From positions 124,001 to 188,000 of the forward strand of contig OZ257133.1 in NCBI GenBank assembly GCA_965279135.1: DNA of 64,000 nucleotides, read 5' to 3'. The notes beneath the pieces were generated by a model that made no database searches, was not told the DNA's origin, and worked only from the letters and a program-made list of their open reading frames with translations. The DNA comes from Croceimicrobium sp965279135. Lineage in GTDB: Bacteria; Bacteroidota; Bacteroidia; Flavobacteriales; Schleiferiaceae. This document shows, in pieces, positions 35,411 through 44,124 of the stretch (positions are counted from its first letter, which is position 1; each line of letters starts with the position of its first letter). A program made the position numbers and the translations under genes.

Positions 35411-35445
35411 AAGCCCCGACCATTTGGTCGGGGCTTTTTATTTTA
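35411..35445. terminator. Strong, probably bidirectional terminator between susD and lpxD2
   Basis: AAGCCCCGACC (35411-35421) pairs with GGTCGGGGCTT (35426-35436): an 11-bp perfect GC-rich stem with loop ATTT. A T-run follows on the plus strand, and the AAAGAAAT-type stretch before it gives a T-rich run on the minus strand, so it can serve both the susCD unit and the convergent lipid A operon. Confidence 0.9.
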
Positions 35446-35455
35446 CAGATTTATT

Positions 35456-36394
35456 TTATTCTTTTAATTCCAATCGATTGATGATTTCCGGCAGTAGCCT
35501 TAAGGATGCCAGTTCGCGATGTCTTTTACGTACTTCATCAGCGGGATATCCAAAATATATCTTACCCCCTTCCAGGGACTTCGCGATTCCGGATTGGGCT
35601 AATACTGAAGCTTTCGCACCTATGGTAACATTAGCTGCAACACCGACCTGACCCCAAAGGGTAACTTCATCTTCAATTTGACAACAACCAGCAACTCCAA
35701 CTTGTGCAGCGAGGAGGCATTTCTTACCAATTATTGTGTCGTGGCCTATCTGCACGCCATTGTCCAATTTAGTTCCTTCACCAATTCGAGTGATGGCACT
35801 TACGCCGCGATCGATAGTACAGGATGCGCCAATTTCCACATCATCCTCTAAAACAACTGTTCCTCCGCTTAATAAGCGATCATAACCTTCAGGGCGCTTT
35901 TTGTAGTAAAAGGCATGCGAACCTATTACTGCATTGGCATGAATGTGAACCCGATCGCCGATCTCACAATGATCATAAATACTAACATTGGAGTGTATGA
36001 CACAATCTCTTCCAATTTTCACTCCTGCTCCAATAAAACATCCCGGTTGAATGATGGTGCCTTCACCAATTTCAGCATCCGGTGAAATGGAAGCCTGCGC
36101 TGCCTGAAATGGATAATACTCTTGAGTGAGCTTATTGAAATCTCTAAAGGGGTCTTCAGAGACCAGTATGCCTTTACCGGAAGGAACTGCTACTTCCTGG
36201 TTTATGATGATAGTAGTTGCCGCCGACTCCAGAGCCGTTTGATAGTATTTTGGATGATCAACAAAGACCAAATCCCCGGGCCTTACTCTATGAATCTCAT
36301 TAAAGCCATAGGTGAGGTGATCCGCATCTCCTCGATAGCCGCATTCTAAAAAATCAGCTAGTTCCGAAAGCTTAAGCGGTTTGGGAAATTCCAT
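35456..36394 (-). CDS. LpxD paralog (UDP-3-O-acylglucosamine N-acyltransferase-like)
   Basis: 312 residues. N-terminal LpxD-type domain (KLSELADFLECGYRGD, RPGDLVFVDHPKYYQTAL), then a left-handed beta-helix of hexapeptide repeats at about 100-265 and a C-terminal helix. The catalytic histidine equivalent is His218 in NGVQIGHDTIIG. It differs from the canonical lpxD in this window (39799) by lacking the GADGFGFAP motif, here GSHAFYYKKRPEGYDRL. Last gene of the lipid A operon; its ATG shares one base with the efp stop. The efp-adjacent second lpxD is common in Flavobacteriia; substrate specificity is open. Confidence 0.88.
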   Translation of the reverse strand: MEFPKPLKLSELADFLECGYRGDADHLTYGFNEIHRVRPGDLVFVDHPKYYQTALESAATTIIINQEVAVPSGKGILVSEDPFRDFNKLTQEYYPFQAAQASISPDAEIGEGTIIQPGCFIGAGVKIGRDCVIHSNVSIYDHCEIGDRVHIHANAVIGSHAFYYKKRPEGYDRLLSGGTVVLEDDVEIGASCTIDRGVSAITRIGEGTKLDNGVQIGHDTIIGKKCLLAAQVGVAGCCQIEDEVTLWGQVGVAANVTIGAKASVLAQSGIAKSLEGGKIYFGYPADEVRKRHRELASLRLLPEIINRLELKE

Positions 36395-36963
36395 TATTCG
36401 CCTTTGTAGCGTTCCTTATAATCTCCGCTTGCCGTATCAATAACCACCTTTTCTCCTTGACTGATAAAAAGGGGAACACGAATCTCTGCGCCGGTTTCTA
36501 CGGTGGCAGGTTTCAAAGTGTTGGTGGCAGTGTCGCCCTTGATTCCCGGTTCGGTGTAGGTGATTTCCAATGCCACCTTTTGGGGAAGCTCGCAGACCAA
36601 GGGACGATCTTCATCAGCGTGAAACAAAACCTGGCATTCCATTCCTTCTTTTAGGAATTGTGGAGCATTAATTAGTTCTTTGGGAATTGTAATCTGGTTG
36701 AAATCATCCATATTCATGAAATGCCAACCACTAGGGTCTTCGTACAGATACTGATAATTACGATTCTCGATGCGAATAATCTCTAACTTGGATCCTGAAG
36801 GGAAGGTATTGTCGATCACTCTACCAGTGTCCAGGTTACGTAATTTGGTTCTTACAAAAGCGGGACCTTTACCTGGTTTTACATGAAGGAATTCTATTAT
36901 CTGATGAGGTGCACCATTGAAGGTGATGCATAATCCATTCCTGATATCTGAAGTATCTGCCAT
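36394..36963 (-). CDS. efp: Translation elongation factor P
   Basis: Relieves ribosome stalling at consecutive prolines. 189 residues, the normal length: KOW-like domain I with VKPGKGPAFVRTKLRN, in which Lys32 is the residue modified in other bacteria; domain II with YLYEDPSGWHFMN; and C-terminal domain III with GDTATNTLKPATVETGAEIRVPLFI. No modification enzyme gene is in the window. The start is ATG 36963, with TACTTTTG 16 nt upstream; efp may have its own promoter within the lipid A operon. Confidence 0.97.
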   Translation of the reverse strand: MADTSDIRNGLCITFNGAPHQIIEFLHVKPGKGPAFVRTKLRNLDTGRVIDNTFPSGSKLEIIRIENRNYQYLYEDPSGWHFMNMDDFNQITIPKELINAPQFLKEGMECQVLFHADEDRPLVCELPQKVALEITYTEPGIKGDTATNTLKPATVETGAEIRVPLFISQGEKVVIDTASGDYKERYKGE

Positions 36964-36979
36964 CTTTTTTGATTTTGAG

Positions 36980-36987
36980 CAAAAGTA
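36980..36987 (-). promoter_or_regulatory. Predicted -7 element of efp
   Basis: TACTTTTG fits TAnnTTTG and sits in the 31-nt gap between the ABC ATPase gene and efp, 16 nt before the ATG. Confidence 0.5.
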
Positions 36988-36994
36988 TTAAAGC

Positions 36995-37615
36995 CTATTG
37001 ATAATCGGTGATCCGCAATTCACGCTCACAAAGAAATCCTTCGTCCTCGTTGTAGTTCGTGCCGATCAACAAGGTACGCTGATCAAGCTCAGCTTCCAGT
37101 AGCTCTCGAAACCATTGTGATCCGGCTCGATCGAGATTTGAAGTAGGTTCGTCCAGAATGATCAAGTCGGCATCACTAAATAAGGCCAGGCATAAACGTA
37201 AACGTTGCTTCATGCCCGAACTTAAATTGCGAATCCTTTTATGGGCCGCATCCTTCAATAGAGCCTGTTCCAGGACATCTACCGGACTGAAATTGGTTTT
37301 AAAGTTCCTAAAACTCGCCGCCTTTTTTAGAAAGTCTAATACTTGAAGCTCTTCAATTAATTCGAGGTAGGGCGCGGAGTAAGCAATACGCAGCGCAGCA
37401 TTTTGTAGCGAGATTTTTTCTCCTTGAGAGCGATGCTCAATTTCTCCCTGGCTGAGGCTTAGGGCACCGAATGCAGTCTTTAGGAAGGTAGACTTTCCAC
37501 TTCCATTTCCGCCGAGCACTGCCCAACGACTGCCTTTTTCAATGTGTAAATCCAGGTTTTTAAAAACTACCTGACCGGGAAATTGGCGTCCGGCTTGCCG
37601 GAAGAAGATTTCCAT
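36995..37615 (-). CDS. ABC transporter ATP-binding protein without a partner permease
   Basis: 206 residues, a single nucleotide-binding domain: Walker A GGNGSGKST at 35-43, signature LSSGMKQR near 128, Walker B LIILDEPTSN near 148-156. The switch segment reads LLIGTNYNEDEG, with no His at the usual H-loop position, as some CcmA-like ATPases show. No membrane subunit is adjacent; it lies between lpxA (1-nt gap) and efp in the lipid A operon. It could serve a permease encoded elsewhere, or act without one. Substrate unknown. Confidence 0.85.
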   Translation of the reverse strand: MEIFFRQAGRQFPGQVVFKNLDLHIEKGSRWAVLGGNGSGKSTFLKTAFGALSLSQGEIEHRSQGEKISLQNAALRIAYSAPYLELIEELQVLDFLKKAASFRNFKTNFSPVDVLEQALLKDAAHKRIRNLSSGMKQRLRLCLALFSDADLIILDEPTSNLDRAGSQWFRELLEAELDQRTLLIGTNYNEDEGFLCERELRITDYQ

Positions 37616-37616
37616 A

Positions 37617-38399
37617 TTATTCTAATCGGAAACCTTTCATAATCCCGGTTTGTGAACTACGAATAAAAGTGAGGATATCATCGCGGTCCTGAGTCGCTTC
37701 AAAGTCGGCTTCAATAATTGATAAGGCCTGACTCACATTGTAATTCTTCTGGAAAAGGATGCGGTAAATATTCTGGACCTCGTTGATTTGCTCATTGCTG
37801 TAACCCCTTCTGCGCAAGCCAATCGAATTGATGCCTGCATAAGAGATGGGTTCTTTAGCTGCTTTTACAAAGGGAGGAACATCTTTTCGCACCAGCGACC
37901 CACCACCCACGAAGGCATGAGTGCCAATCTTGGCAAATTGCTGAACTGCACTTAAACCGCCAATAATGGCCCAGTCATTAACCTCCACATGGCCTGCAAG
38001 AAGAACACCATTTACCACTATACAATTCTCCCCAATAATACAGTCATGAGCTACGTGAGCTGTGGCCATAATCAAGCTATTTGCTCCAATTATAGTCTTT
38101 CCGAGGGCTTTGGTTCCGCGGTTAACCGTAACAAATTCACGGATTGTAACATTGTTACCAATTTCCACGGTACTATCCTCGCCCTCAAACTTTAGGTCTT
38201 GAGGTATAGCAGAGATCACTGCACCGGGAAAGATTCTACAATTCTTTCCAATGCGTGCACCTTCCATGATGGTTACATTTGAACCAATCCAGGTCCCTTC
38301 TTCAATCACCACATTTTTATGAATTGTGGTAAAAGGTTCTATTACCACCGTAGGAGCGATTTTCGCGCTAGGGTGGACGTATGCTAATGGTTGATTCAT
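37617..38399 (-). CDS. lpxA: UDP-N-acetylglucosamine acyltransferase LpxA
   Basis: First step of lipid A synthesis: transfers a 3-hydroxyacyl chain from ACP to UDP-GlcNAc O3. 260 residues with a hexapeptide-repeat beta-helix (about 8-185) and a helical C-terminus. AHVAHDC holds the catalytic His (His118, equivalent to E. coli His125), and the AIPQDLKFEGEDS and FVTVNRGT blocks match LpxA. Its start overlaps the lpxC-fabZ stop by 4 nt. Confidence 0.96.
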   Translation of the reverse strand: MNQPLAYVHPSAKIAPTVVIEPFTTIHKNVVIEEGTWIGSNVTIMEGARIGKNCRIFPGAVISAIPQDLKFEGEDSTVEIGNNVTIREFVTVNRGTKALGKTIIGANSLIMATAHVAHDCIIGENCIVVNGVLLAGHVEVNDWAIIGGLSAVQQFAKIGTHAFVGGGSLVRKDVPPFVKAAKEPISYAGINSIGLRRRGYSNEQINEVQNIYRILFQKNYNVSQALSIIEADFEATQDRDDILTFIRSSQTGIMKGFRLE

Positions 38400-39799
38400 T
38401 CTTTGTTTCTTTCTTTTACGATCTGCGCCATCATATCAGCTTCGCAAACCAGGGTAGTTCCCACATATGCTTTGCCGGTCATTTTTACGATACCGCGGCG
38501 AATGGGTTCGTTCATAACCAATTTGAAGATTAAAGTATCTCCAGGAACTACTTGTTTCTTGAAACGTACATTGTCAATCTTCAGGAAATAGGTGAGATAG
38601 TTTTCGGGATCCGGTACGGTACTTAAAGCCAAAATACCACCAGCTTGTGCCATTGCTTCAACTTGCAGTACTCCTGGCATAACGGGTGCTCCAGGAAAAT
38701 GACCTTCAAAGAAGGGTTCATTCATTGTTACACTCTTTACTGCTACTACGTGTTCTGAGCTAATTTCCATCACCTTGTCCACAAGTAGAAATGGAGGCCG
38801 GTGCGGCAGAATGTTCATGATCTCCGTTACATTGTGAACCGGAGTCTGGTTTGGATCGTAAACCGGAATTTCGGCTTTCTGCATGTTTTCTTTCATGACT
38901 TTAGCTAACAATTTGGCAAATGAGGTATTGGCTTTATGGCCGGGTTTGGTTGCAATTATTTTTCCTTTAATCGGAGCTCCCAGTAATCTAAGATCACCAA
39001 TTACATCCAGTAATTTATGCCGAGCTGCTTCATTACTGAAATGTAGATCAAGGTTGTCCAGAATCCCATTAGGTTTCACTGAGACCTGATCTTTTTTAAA
39101 GGCCGCTTTCAGTTTTTCCAGTTTCTCAGGTGATAATTCCTGATCCACATAGACGATAGCATTATTTAGATCTCCACCTCTGATTAACCCATGGTCGAGT
39201 AGTAATTCCAATTCGTGCAGGAAACTAAAAGTGCGACAAGGGGCAATTTCAGTTTTGAAGTCGCTCATCTTTTGGAGCTGGGCGTTTTGACTACCTAATA
39301 CTTTCGTACCATAGTCCACCATTACCGATACTTCATAAGAATCAGCCGGTACAGCAATTAACTCCACATCATCCTTTTCATCAAAGAACCTCAAAGTTTC
39401 CTTTACTTCAAAGTATCTGCGCGGAGCATCCTGTTCCTTATGGCCAGCTTTTTCCAAAGCCTCAACGAAAGGGAGACTGCTTCCATCCATAATGGGCATT
39501 TCGGGGCCATTAACTTCAATAAGGCAATTGTCAATCTCCAATCCGGTAAGGGCGGCTAAAACATGCTCTACTGTGCTTACCGAAGCAGAGCCTAATTCTA
39601 AGGTGGTTCCTCTTTCAGTATGTGTTACATATTTGGCCAGAGCTGGGATGATGGGTTGGTTTTCCAGGTCAACCCTCTTAAAGCACACGCCAAAATCAGC
39701 TTCTGCGGGATGAAAATGCAAGCTCACTTCTGCTCCGGTATGTAAACCACTACCGGAAATTTTGGTGCTTTGGGCTAAGGTATGTTGTTGGTTGCTCAT
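38396..39799 (-). CDS. lpxC/fabZ: Bifunctional LpxC deacetylase / FabZ dehydratase fusion
   Basis: 467 residues. Residues 1-300 are LpxC, the zinc-dependent UDP-3-O-acyl-GlcNAc deacetylase: zinc ligands His79 (STVEHVLAAL), His261 and Asp265 (RHKLLDVIGDL) and catalytic His288 (PGHKANTSF). Residues ~325-465 are FabZ, 3-hydroxyacyl-ACP dehydratase, with catalytic His367 (FFEGHFPGAPVMPG) and Glu381. The fusion links the committed lipid A step to the competing fatty-acid step and is known in Bacteroidota. It sits between lpxD (1-nt overlap) and lpxA (4-nt overlap). Confidence 0.97.
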   Translation of the reverse strand: MSNQQHTLAQSTKISGSGLHTGAEVSLHFHPAEADFGVCFKRVDLENQPIIPALAKYVTHTERGTTLELGSASVSTVEHVLAALTGLEIDNCLIEVNGPEMPIMDGSSLPFVEALEKAGHKEQDAPRRYFEVKETLRFFDEKDDVELIAVPADSYEVSVMVDYGTKVLGSQNAQLQKMSDFKTEIAPCRTFSFLHELELLLDHGLIRGGDLNNAIVYVDQELSPEKLEKLKAAFKKDQVSVKPNGILDNLDLHFSNEAARHKLLDVIGDLRLLGAPIKGKIIATKPGHKANTSFAKLLAKVMKENMQKAEIPVYDPNQTPVHNVTEIMNILPHRPPFLLVDKVMEISSEHVVAVKSVTMNEPFFEGHFPGAPVMPGVLQVEAMAQAGGILALSTVPDPENYLTYFLKIDNVRFKKQVVPGDTLIFKLVMNEPIRRGIVKMTGKAYVGTTLVCEADMMAQIVKERNKE

Positions 39800-40809
39800 T
39801 AACCTTTGATACTTTTTTGCAGGTCCCTTACAATTTTAGGGAGTTTGCGGAAATATACGTAGGACTTCTGGTAATCTGAAGCGCCGAAAGCCGGGCTACC
39901 CATGATCACCTTGTCGTCCTCAATATTATTCATGATTCCGCTTTGCGCGGCAATTTTAACCCGATCTCCGATTTTCAGATGTCCGGAAATCCCAACCTGG
40001 CCACCTATCATGCAGTTGGCTCCGATTTTAGTTGATCCAGCTACACCAGCCTGGGCAGCGATCACGGTATGAGCGCCAATTTCTACATTGTGCCCAATCT
40101 GAATAAGGTTGTCGAGTTTAACTCCTTCTCTGATAATAGTTGATCCCAAAGTGGCGCGATCAACCGTAGTGTTTGCGCCTATTTCCACTCCATCCTCAAG
40201 GATCACATTACCAATCTGTGGAACTTTTGCGTATTCCGATCCTTTTGGCGCAAATCCAAAGCCATCAGCGCCGAGAATAACACCACTGTGAAGGCTTACA
40301 TTATTGCCGATTTTGGATTCCCGGTATATGTGAACCCCACTTTGGATAAGGCAATGATCACCAATGGTAGTATTACTGCCTATCACACAATTGCCGTAAA
40401 TCTTGGTTCCGTCTCCAATTTTCACGCCGGCGGCAATTTGGGTTCCTGGGCCTATATAAACTCCTGATCCCAGCGAAGCACTTGAGTGGATTATGGCGTG
40501 AGAATCAATTCCTTGTTCTTGATATTGAGCGCTATTGTAAGCTTCCAGAAGCTTGGCGAATGCTCCATAAGCATCAGGTACGCGAATCAATGTCGCGCGT
40601 ATCTCCTTTTCCGCCTGGAAATCTTCCCCGACAATCACCACCGAAGCGGGTGTTTCATAAATGAATGGGGTATATTGAGGATTGGCTAAAAAACTTAACG
40701 TTCCAGATTTACCGTCATCAATTTTACTCAGATTGTTTACCCTCACCTCCGGGTCGCCTTCAACACTGCCCTGCAGCATATCGGCAATCTGTTGCGCGCT
40801 GAATTCCAT
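39799..40809 (-). CDS. lpxD: UDP-3-O-(3-hydroxyacyl)glucosamine N-acyltransferase LpxD
   Basis: Third lipid A enzyme: N-acylates UDP-3-O-acyl-glucosamine using acyl-ACP. 336 residues: N-terminal uridine-binding domain (1-95), a long beta-helix with hexapeptide repeats (~100-310) and a C-terminal helix. The full GADGFGFAP motif (180-188) and catalytic His240 in NLIQIGHNVEIG are present. First lpx gene in the operon; TACTTTTG at 40815-40822 lies 5 nt before its ATG. A second, divergent copy lies at 35456. Confidence 0.97.
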   Translation of the reverse strand: MEFSAQQIADMLQGSVEGDPEVRVNNLSKIDDGKSGTLSFLANPQYTPFIYETPASVVIVGEDFQAEKEIRATLIRVPDAYGAFAKLLEAYNSAQYQEQGIDSHAIIHSSASLGSGVYIGPGTQIAAGVKIGDGTKIYGNCVIGSNTTIGDHCLIQSGVHIYRESKIGNNVSLHSGVILGADGFGFAPKGSEYAKVPQIGNVILEDGVEIGANTTVDRATLGSTIIREGVKLDNLIQIGHNVEIGAHTVIAAQAGVAGSTKIGANCMIGGQVGISGHLKIGDRVKIAAQSGIMNNIEDDKVIMGSPAFGASDYQKSYVYFRKLPKIVRDLQKSIKG

Positions 40810-40814
40810 TGCGC

Positions 40815-40822
40815 CAAAAGTA
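40815..40822 (-). promoter_or_regulatory. Predicted -7 element of lpxD, 5 nt from the ATG
   Basis: TACTTTTG matches TAnnTTTG; only GCGCA separates it from the ATG at 40809. A promoter here would drive the lipid A operon with an almost leaderless mRNA. Confidence 0.55.
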
Positions 40823-40835
40823 CAAATAATGCCCC

Positions 40836-42059
40836 TTAAGAATCGAGTAAGGATTTAGGACTAAAAAGGAAGTGTTTTACCACTGGTTTGGCCAGGGCGC
40901 TAATGTTTAATTGATCTGCCGCTTCTGTAATATCAATGAGGCTTCCATCCTTATACAAAAGGTTAATTCTATCCTTCTCAGGACTGTAGGCATTGTTGCT
41001 AATCTCTTGTTGGAAAATAAGATAGCGTGCATCATTTTCGGATATACCGTATTTCGAAGTCGCAGCTATGCGGAGTTCATTTAATTGCTCTTCCGACCAG
41101 GGTTCTTCCTGCATCCGTACTCCAAGAAGGTTTCGATCCAAAACTCGGTTACAGAGCATCGCTAAGGTAGCATCCTCGCTACGCCGCCATTCTTTGATGG
41201 CCGCCATAATATCACTGTCATCTAACTCAGCATACAGAGCAATAAGCTCTTTTTGTGATTCTGGGAGGGTACTATTCAAGAATGGGCGTAAAACAGAGGG
41301 CATTTGCATTTCCTCATGATAGATTAATCTTGCCCGTTTTAGAATCTGGATTAAAAGGTATTCAGCTCCCAACACGGTTTTATGCAGGTAAACCTGCCAA
41401 TACATTAGACGGCGGGCCACAATAAATTTTTCTACGCTGTATATTCCTTTGGAATCAACTACAATTTGATCCTCGGCTACATTAAGCATCGTGATCAACC
41501 GCTCTGAATTTATTTGACCCTCGGTTACCCCGGTATAGAAGCAATCTCTCCGAAGGTAATCCAGTCGGTCCATATCTAGCTGCGAGCTGATCAATTGATG
41601 CAGGAATTGCTTAGGATGTCGATCCATGAAAACATCGATCCCCATCTGTAAGCGACCTTTAAAGTGAGAGTTCAATTCTTCCATGAATGCCAGGGAAAGG
41701 GATTCATGGTCAATACCAGGAACAATAGAGTTTTCCAGGGCATGAGAAAATGGACCGTGGCCTATATCATGCAGCAGAATTGCGATAGTTACCGCTTCCT
41801 CTTCCTCTGCACTGATTTCATGACCCTTATGCCTCAATATGTTCACTGCCTTTTGCATTAAGTGCATAGCACCAAGGGCGTGATGAAAGCGGGTATGATA
41901 GGCACCGGGATATACGAGGTAGGTAAGTCCGAGTTGAGTTATTCGCCTAAGACGTTGGAAATAAGGGTGCTCAATCAAGTCAAAAATTAATGGACTTGGA
42001 ATCGTAATGAAGCCGTAAATCGGATCGTTAAGTATCTTAAGCTTATTGGTACGCCTCAA
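40836..42059 (-). CDS. HD-domain phosphohydrolase (dNTPase/SAMHD1-like)
   Basis: 407 residues. N-terminal LKILNDPIYGFITIPSPLIFDLI, then the metal-binding HD set: RFHHALGAMHL (first His) and ILLHDIGHGPFSHALE (His-Asp pair) near residues 93-107, and the later QLDMDRLDYLRRDCFYTGV typical of the YdhJ/SAMHD1-like group. Likely hydrolyses (d)NTPs or a related nucleotide; substrate unproven. The start is a TTG at 42059; no ATG is available before the conserved N-terminus. It is divergent from porX (41-bp spacer) and 26 nt ahead of lpxD. Confidence 0.9.
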   Translation of the reverse strand: MRRTNKLKILNDPIYGFITIPSPLIFDLIEHPYFQRLRRITQLGLTYLVYPGAYHTRFHHALGAMHLMQKAVNILRHKGHEISAEEEEAVTIAILLHDIGHGPFSHALENSIVPGIDHESLSLAFMEELNSHFKGRLQMGIDVFMDRHPKQFLHQLISSQLDMDRLDYLRRDCFYTGVTEGQINSERLITMLNVAEDQIVVDSKGIYSVEKFIVARRLMYWQVYLHKTVLGAEYLLIQILKRARLIYHEEMQMPSVLRPFLNSTLPESQKELIALYAELDDSDIMAAIKEWRRSEDATLAMLCNRVLDRNLLGVRMQEEPWSEEQLNELRIAATSKYGISENDARYLIFQQEISNNAYSPEKDRINLLYKDGSLIDITEAADQLNISALAKPVVKHFLFSPKSLLDS

Positions 42060-42100
42060 AATCGTAAACTTGTTGGGCTGCGTAAATCGAAAACGAAAAT

Positions 42101-43657
42101 ATGGACAATATTCAAATACTGTGGGTTGACGATGAGATTGATCTCCTCAAACCACATATTCTTTTCCTTGAAGCGAAAGGTTATCAGGTAGACACCGCAA
42201 ATAATGGTTCGGATGCCCTGGAAATGGTCGAGGAAAAACGCTATCAAATGGTTTTTCTGGACGAGAATATGCCAGGGATGGATGGCCTTGAAACCCTGCA
42301 AAGAATCAAAGAGCAATTTTCAACCCTCCCGGTAGTGATGATCACGAAAAGTGAGGAGGAAAGCATTATGGAAGATGCCATTGGCTCACAGATCAGTGAT
42401 TACCTGATAAAGCCTGTTAATCCCAACCAGATCTTACTCACTTTAAAGAAGCATCTGGAGAATCGTCGCTTGGTGAATGAAAAAACCACCAGCAATTATC
42501 AGCAGGAGTTCCGTCAATTGGCTATGGACTTATCCATGGTGCGCGACTTCGAAGGTTGGGAATCTCTTTTTAAACGCTTAACCTATTGGGAATTGGAATT
42601 AGACAAGCTTGAGGATGAAAGCTTAAATGAAATTCTTCGCTCTCAGAAGAACGAAGCGAATGCTCAGTTTTTCCGATTTGTACAAAGCAATTATGAAGGT
42701 TGGTTTAGCGATACTGATGAAGCCCCGGTAATGAGTCATACCCTGGTAAAAGATTGGGTTCGTCCAAGCTTGGTAGAGGGGAAGCCTTTTTTTCTGGTGG
42801 TAATTGATAATCTGCGTTATGATCAATGGAAGGTAATTCAGCCAGAAGTTGAGAAGTATTTCCGAATCGAGGAGGATAAAACCTATTGGAGTATTCTACC
42901 TTCAGCTACTCAGTTTGCCCGGAACTCCCTTTTTGCAGGATTGATGCCATCTGAAATTAAAAAGCGCTTTCCTGATAAGTGGGTGGAGGATAATGAGGAG
43001 GACGAAGGCAAGAATAACTACGAAGAAGATTTCTTCGCTGACAATCTCCAACGCTTGGGTTTTGGAAGCATTAATATGGGCTATGAGAAAGTTACCAATC
43101 ACAATTATGGTAAAAAGCTGGCGGACAATCTCAGTAATTTGATGAGCAATGATGTAAACGTCCTTGTTTACAATTTTGTAGATATGCTAAGCCATGCTAA
43201 AACGGATATGAAAGTGATCCGTGAATTGGCTGATAATGACAAAGCCTATCGTTCCCTTACACTGAGTTGGTTCCGAAATTCACCTCTCCTGGACATGCTT
43301 CGTCAATTAGCAGAAAAGGACATCCCGGTTTTACTAACCACTGATCATGGTACTATAAATGTTATTGATCCCACCAAAGTGGTTGGCGATCGATCTCTGA
43401 ATACCAACTTGCGTTATAAGAGTGGAAGAGGCATGACCTTTCAGGCAAAGGATGTGCTGGAAATCAAAGATCCTGAGAGGGTACACTTGCCAAAACAGAA
43501 CATCAATACGGCATATATTTTTGCCAAAGAAGATCTGTTTTTTGCCTATCCCAACAATTTCAATCACTACGTTAAGTACTACCGGAACACCTATCAACAT
43601 GGCGGGGTTTCCCTCGAAGAGATGATTATTCCCTTCGTTAGTTTAAGTCCAAAATAA
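42101..43657 (+). CDS. porX: PorX-type response regulator with PglZ domain (type IX secretion regulator)
   Basis: 518 residues. A CheY-like receiver occupies 1-125 with the acidic pair Asp10/Asp11, phospho-acceptor Asp54 (FLDENMPG), Thr82 and Lys104. Instead of a DNA-binding domain, the C-terminal ~310 residues are a PglZ/alkaline-phosphatase-fold domain with FLVVIDNLRYDQW near 227 and LLTTDHGTINV near 411. This architecture is PorX, which with PorY and SigP controls type IX secretion genes in Porphyromonas and others, and has been shown to act on oligonucleotides. No porY here. Followed 38 nt later by tsaE. Confidence 0.93.
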   Translation: MDNIQILWVDDEIDLLKPHILFLEAKGYQVDTANNGSDALEMVEEKRYQMVFLDENMPGMDGLETLQRIKEQFSTLPVVMITKSEEESIMEDAIGSQISDYLIKPVNPNQILLTLKKHLENRRLVNEKTTSNYQQEFRQLAMDLSMVRDFEGWESLFKRLTYWELELDKLEDESLNEILRSQKNEANAQFFRFVQSNYEGWFSDTDEAPVMSHTLVKDWVRPSLVEGKPFFLVVIDNLRYDQWKVIQPEVEKYFRIEEDKTYWSILPSATQFARNSLFAGLMPSEIKKRFPDKWVEDNEEDEGKNNYEEDFFADNLQRLGFGSINMGYEKVTNHNYGKKLADNLSNLMSNDVNVLVYNFVDMLSHAKTDMKVIRELADNDKAYRSLTLSWFRNSPLLDMLRQLAEKDIPVLLTTDHGTINVIDPTKVVGDRSLNTNLRYKSGRGMTFQAKDVLEIKDPERVHLPKQNINTAYIFAKEDLFFAYPNNFNHYVKYYRNTYQHGGVSLEEMIIPFVSLSPK

Positions 43658-43683
43658 AGACAGCCTCTCTTAAGGTTGAATGC

Positions 43684-43691
43684 TATTTTTG
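43684..43691 (+). promoter_or_regulatory. Predicted -7 element of tsaE, 4 nt from the ATG
   Basis: TATTTTTG, then CGGC, then ATG 43696. The -33 region shows no clear TTTG, so the promoter call depends on the -7 motif and its repeated spacing. Confidence 0.55.
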
Positions 43692-43695
43692 CGGC

Positions 43696-44124
43696 ATGGA
43701 TGAGTTCCATTTCGATTTGAAATCCTTGGATCAGTTGCCCCAATTAGCAAAGGAGCTGCTGGTTCATCTTAAGGAACCAGTGGTTCTCTTTAAAGGAGAT
43801 TTAGGAGCGGGAAAAACTACCCTGATTAAGGCTCTTTGCAAGGAACTTGGAGTCGATGATGATGTGAGTAGTCCTACCTTTTCATTGGTAAATGAGTACA
43901 AAGGTCTTAAAGGGGAGAATGTCTTCCATTTTGATTGGTATCGCATCGATGATGAATCGGAGGCGCTGGATATCGGTTGGGATGACTATCTCGATAGAGG
44001 AGACTATCTCTTCATAGAGTGGCCTGAAAAAATTCGTAATTTAATACCCGATCAATTTGCCTTAATCCAGATTGATATTCTATCCGCCGAAAGGCGCAGG
44101 ATTCGATTAAGCCACCATACATGA
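43696..44124 (+). CDS. tsaE: tRNA threonylcarbamoyladenosine biosynthesis ATPase TsaE
   Basis: Small ATPase that works with TsaB and TsaD in making t6A37 on ANN-decoding tRNAs. 142 residues: Walker A GDLGAGKTT at 34-42, VSSPTFSLVNEY (switch region) near 57-68, Walker B-like HFDWYRIDDESE and FIEWPEKI near 111. Length and motif order are standard. Its stop overlaps the ald start (ATGA). Confidence 0.96.
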   Translation: MDEFHFDLKSLDQLPQLAKELLVHLKEPVVLFKGDLGAGKTTLIKALCKELGVDDDVSSPTFSLVNEYKGLKGENVFHFDWYRIDDESEALDIGWDDYLDRGDYLFIEWPEKIRNLIPDQFALIQIDILSAERRRIRLSHHT

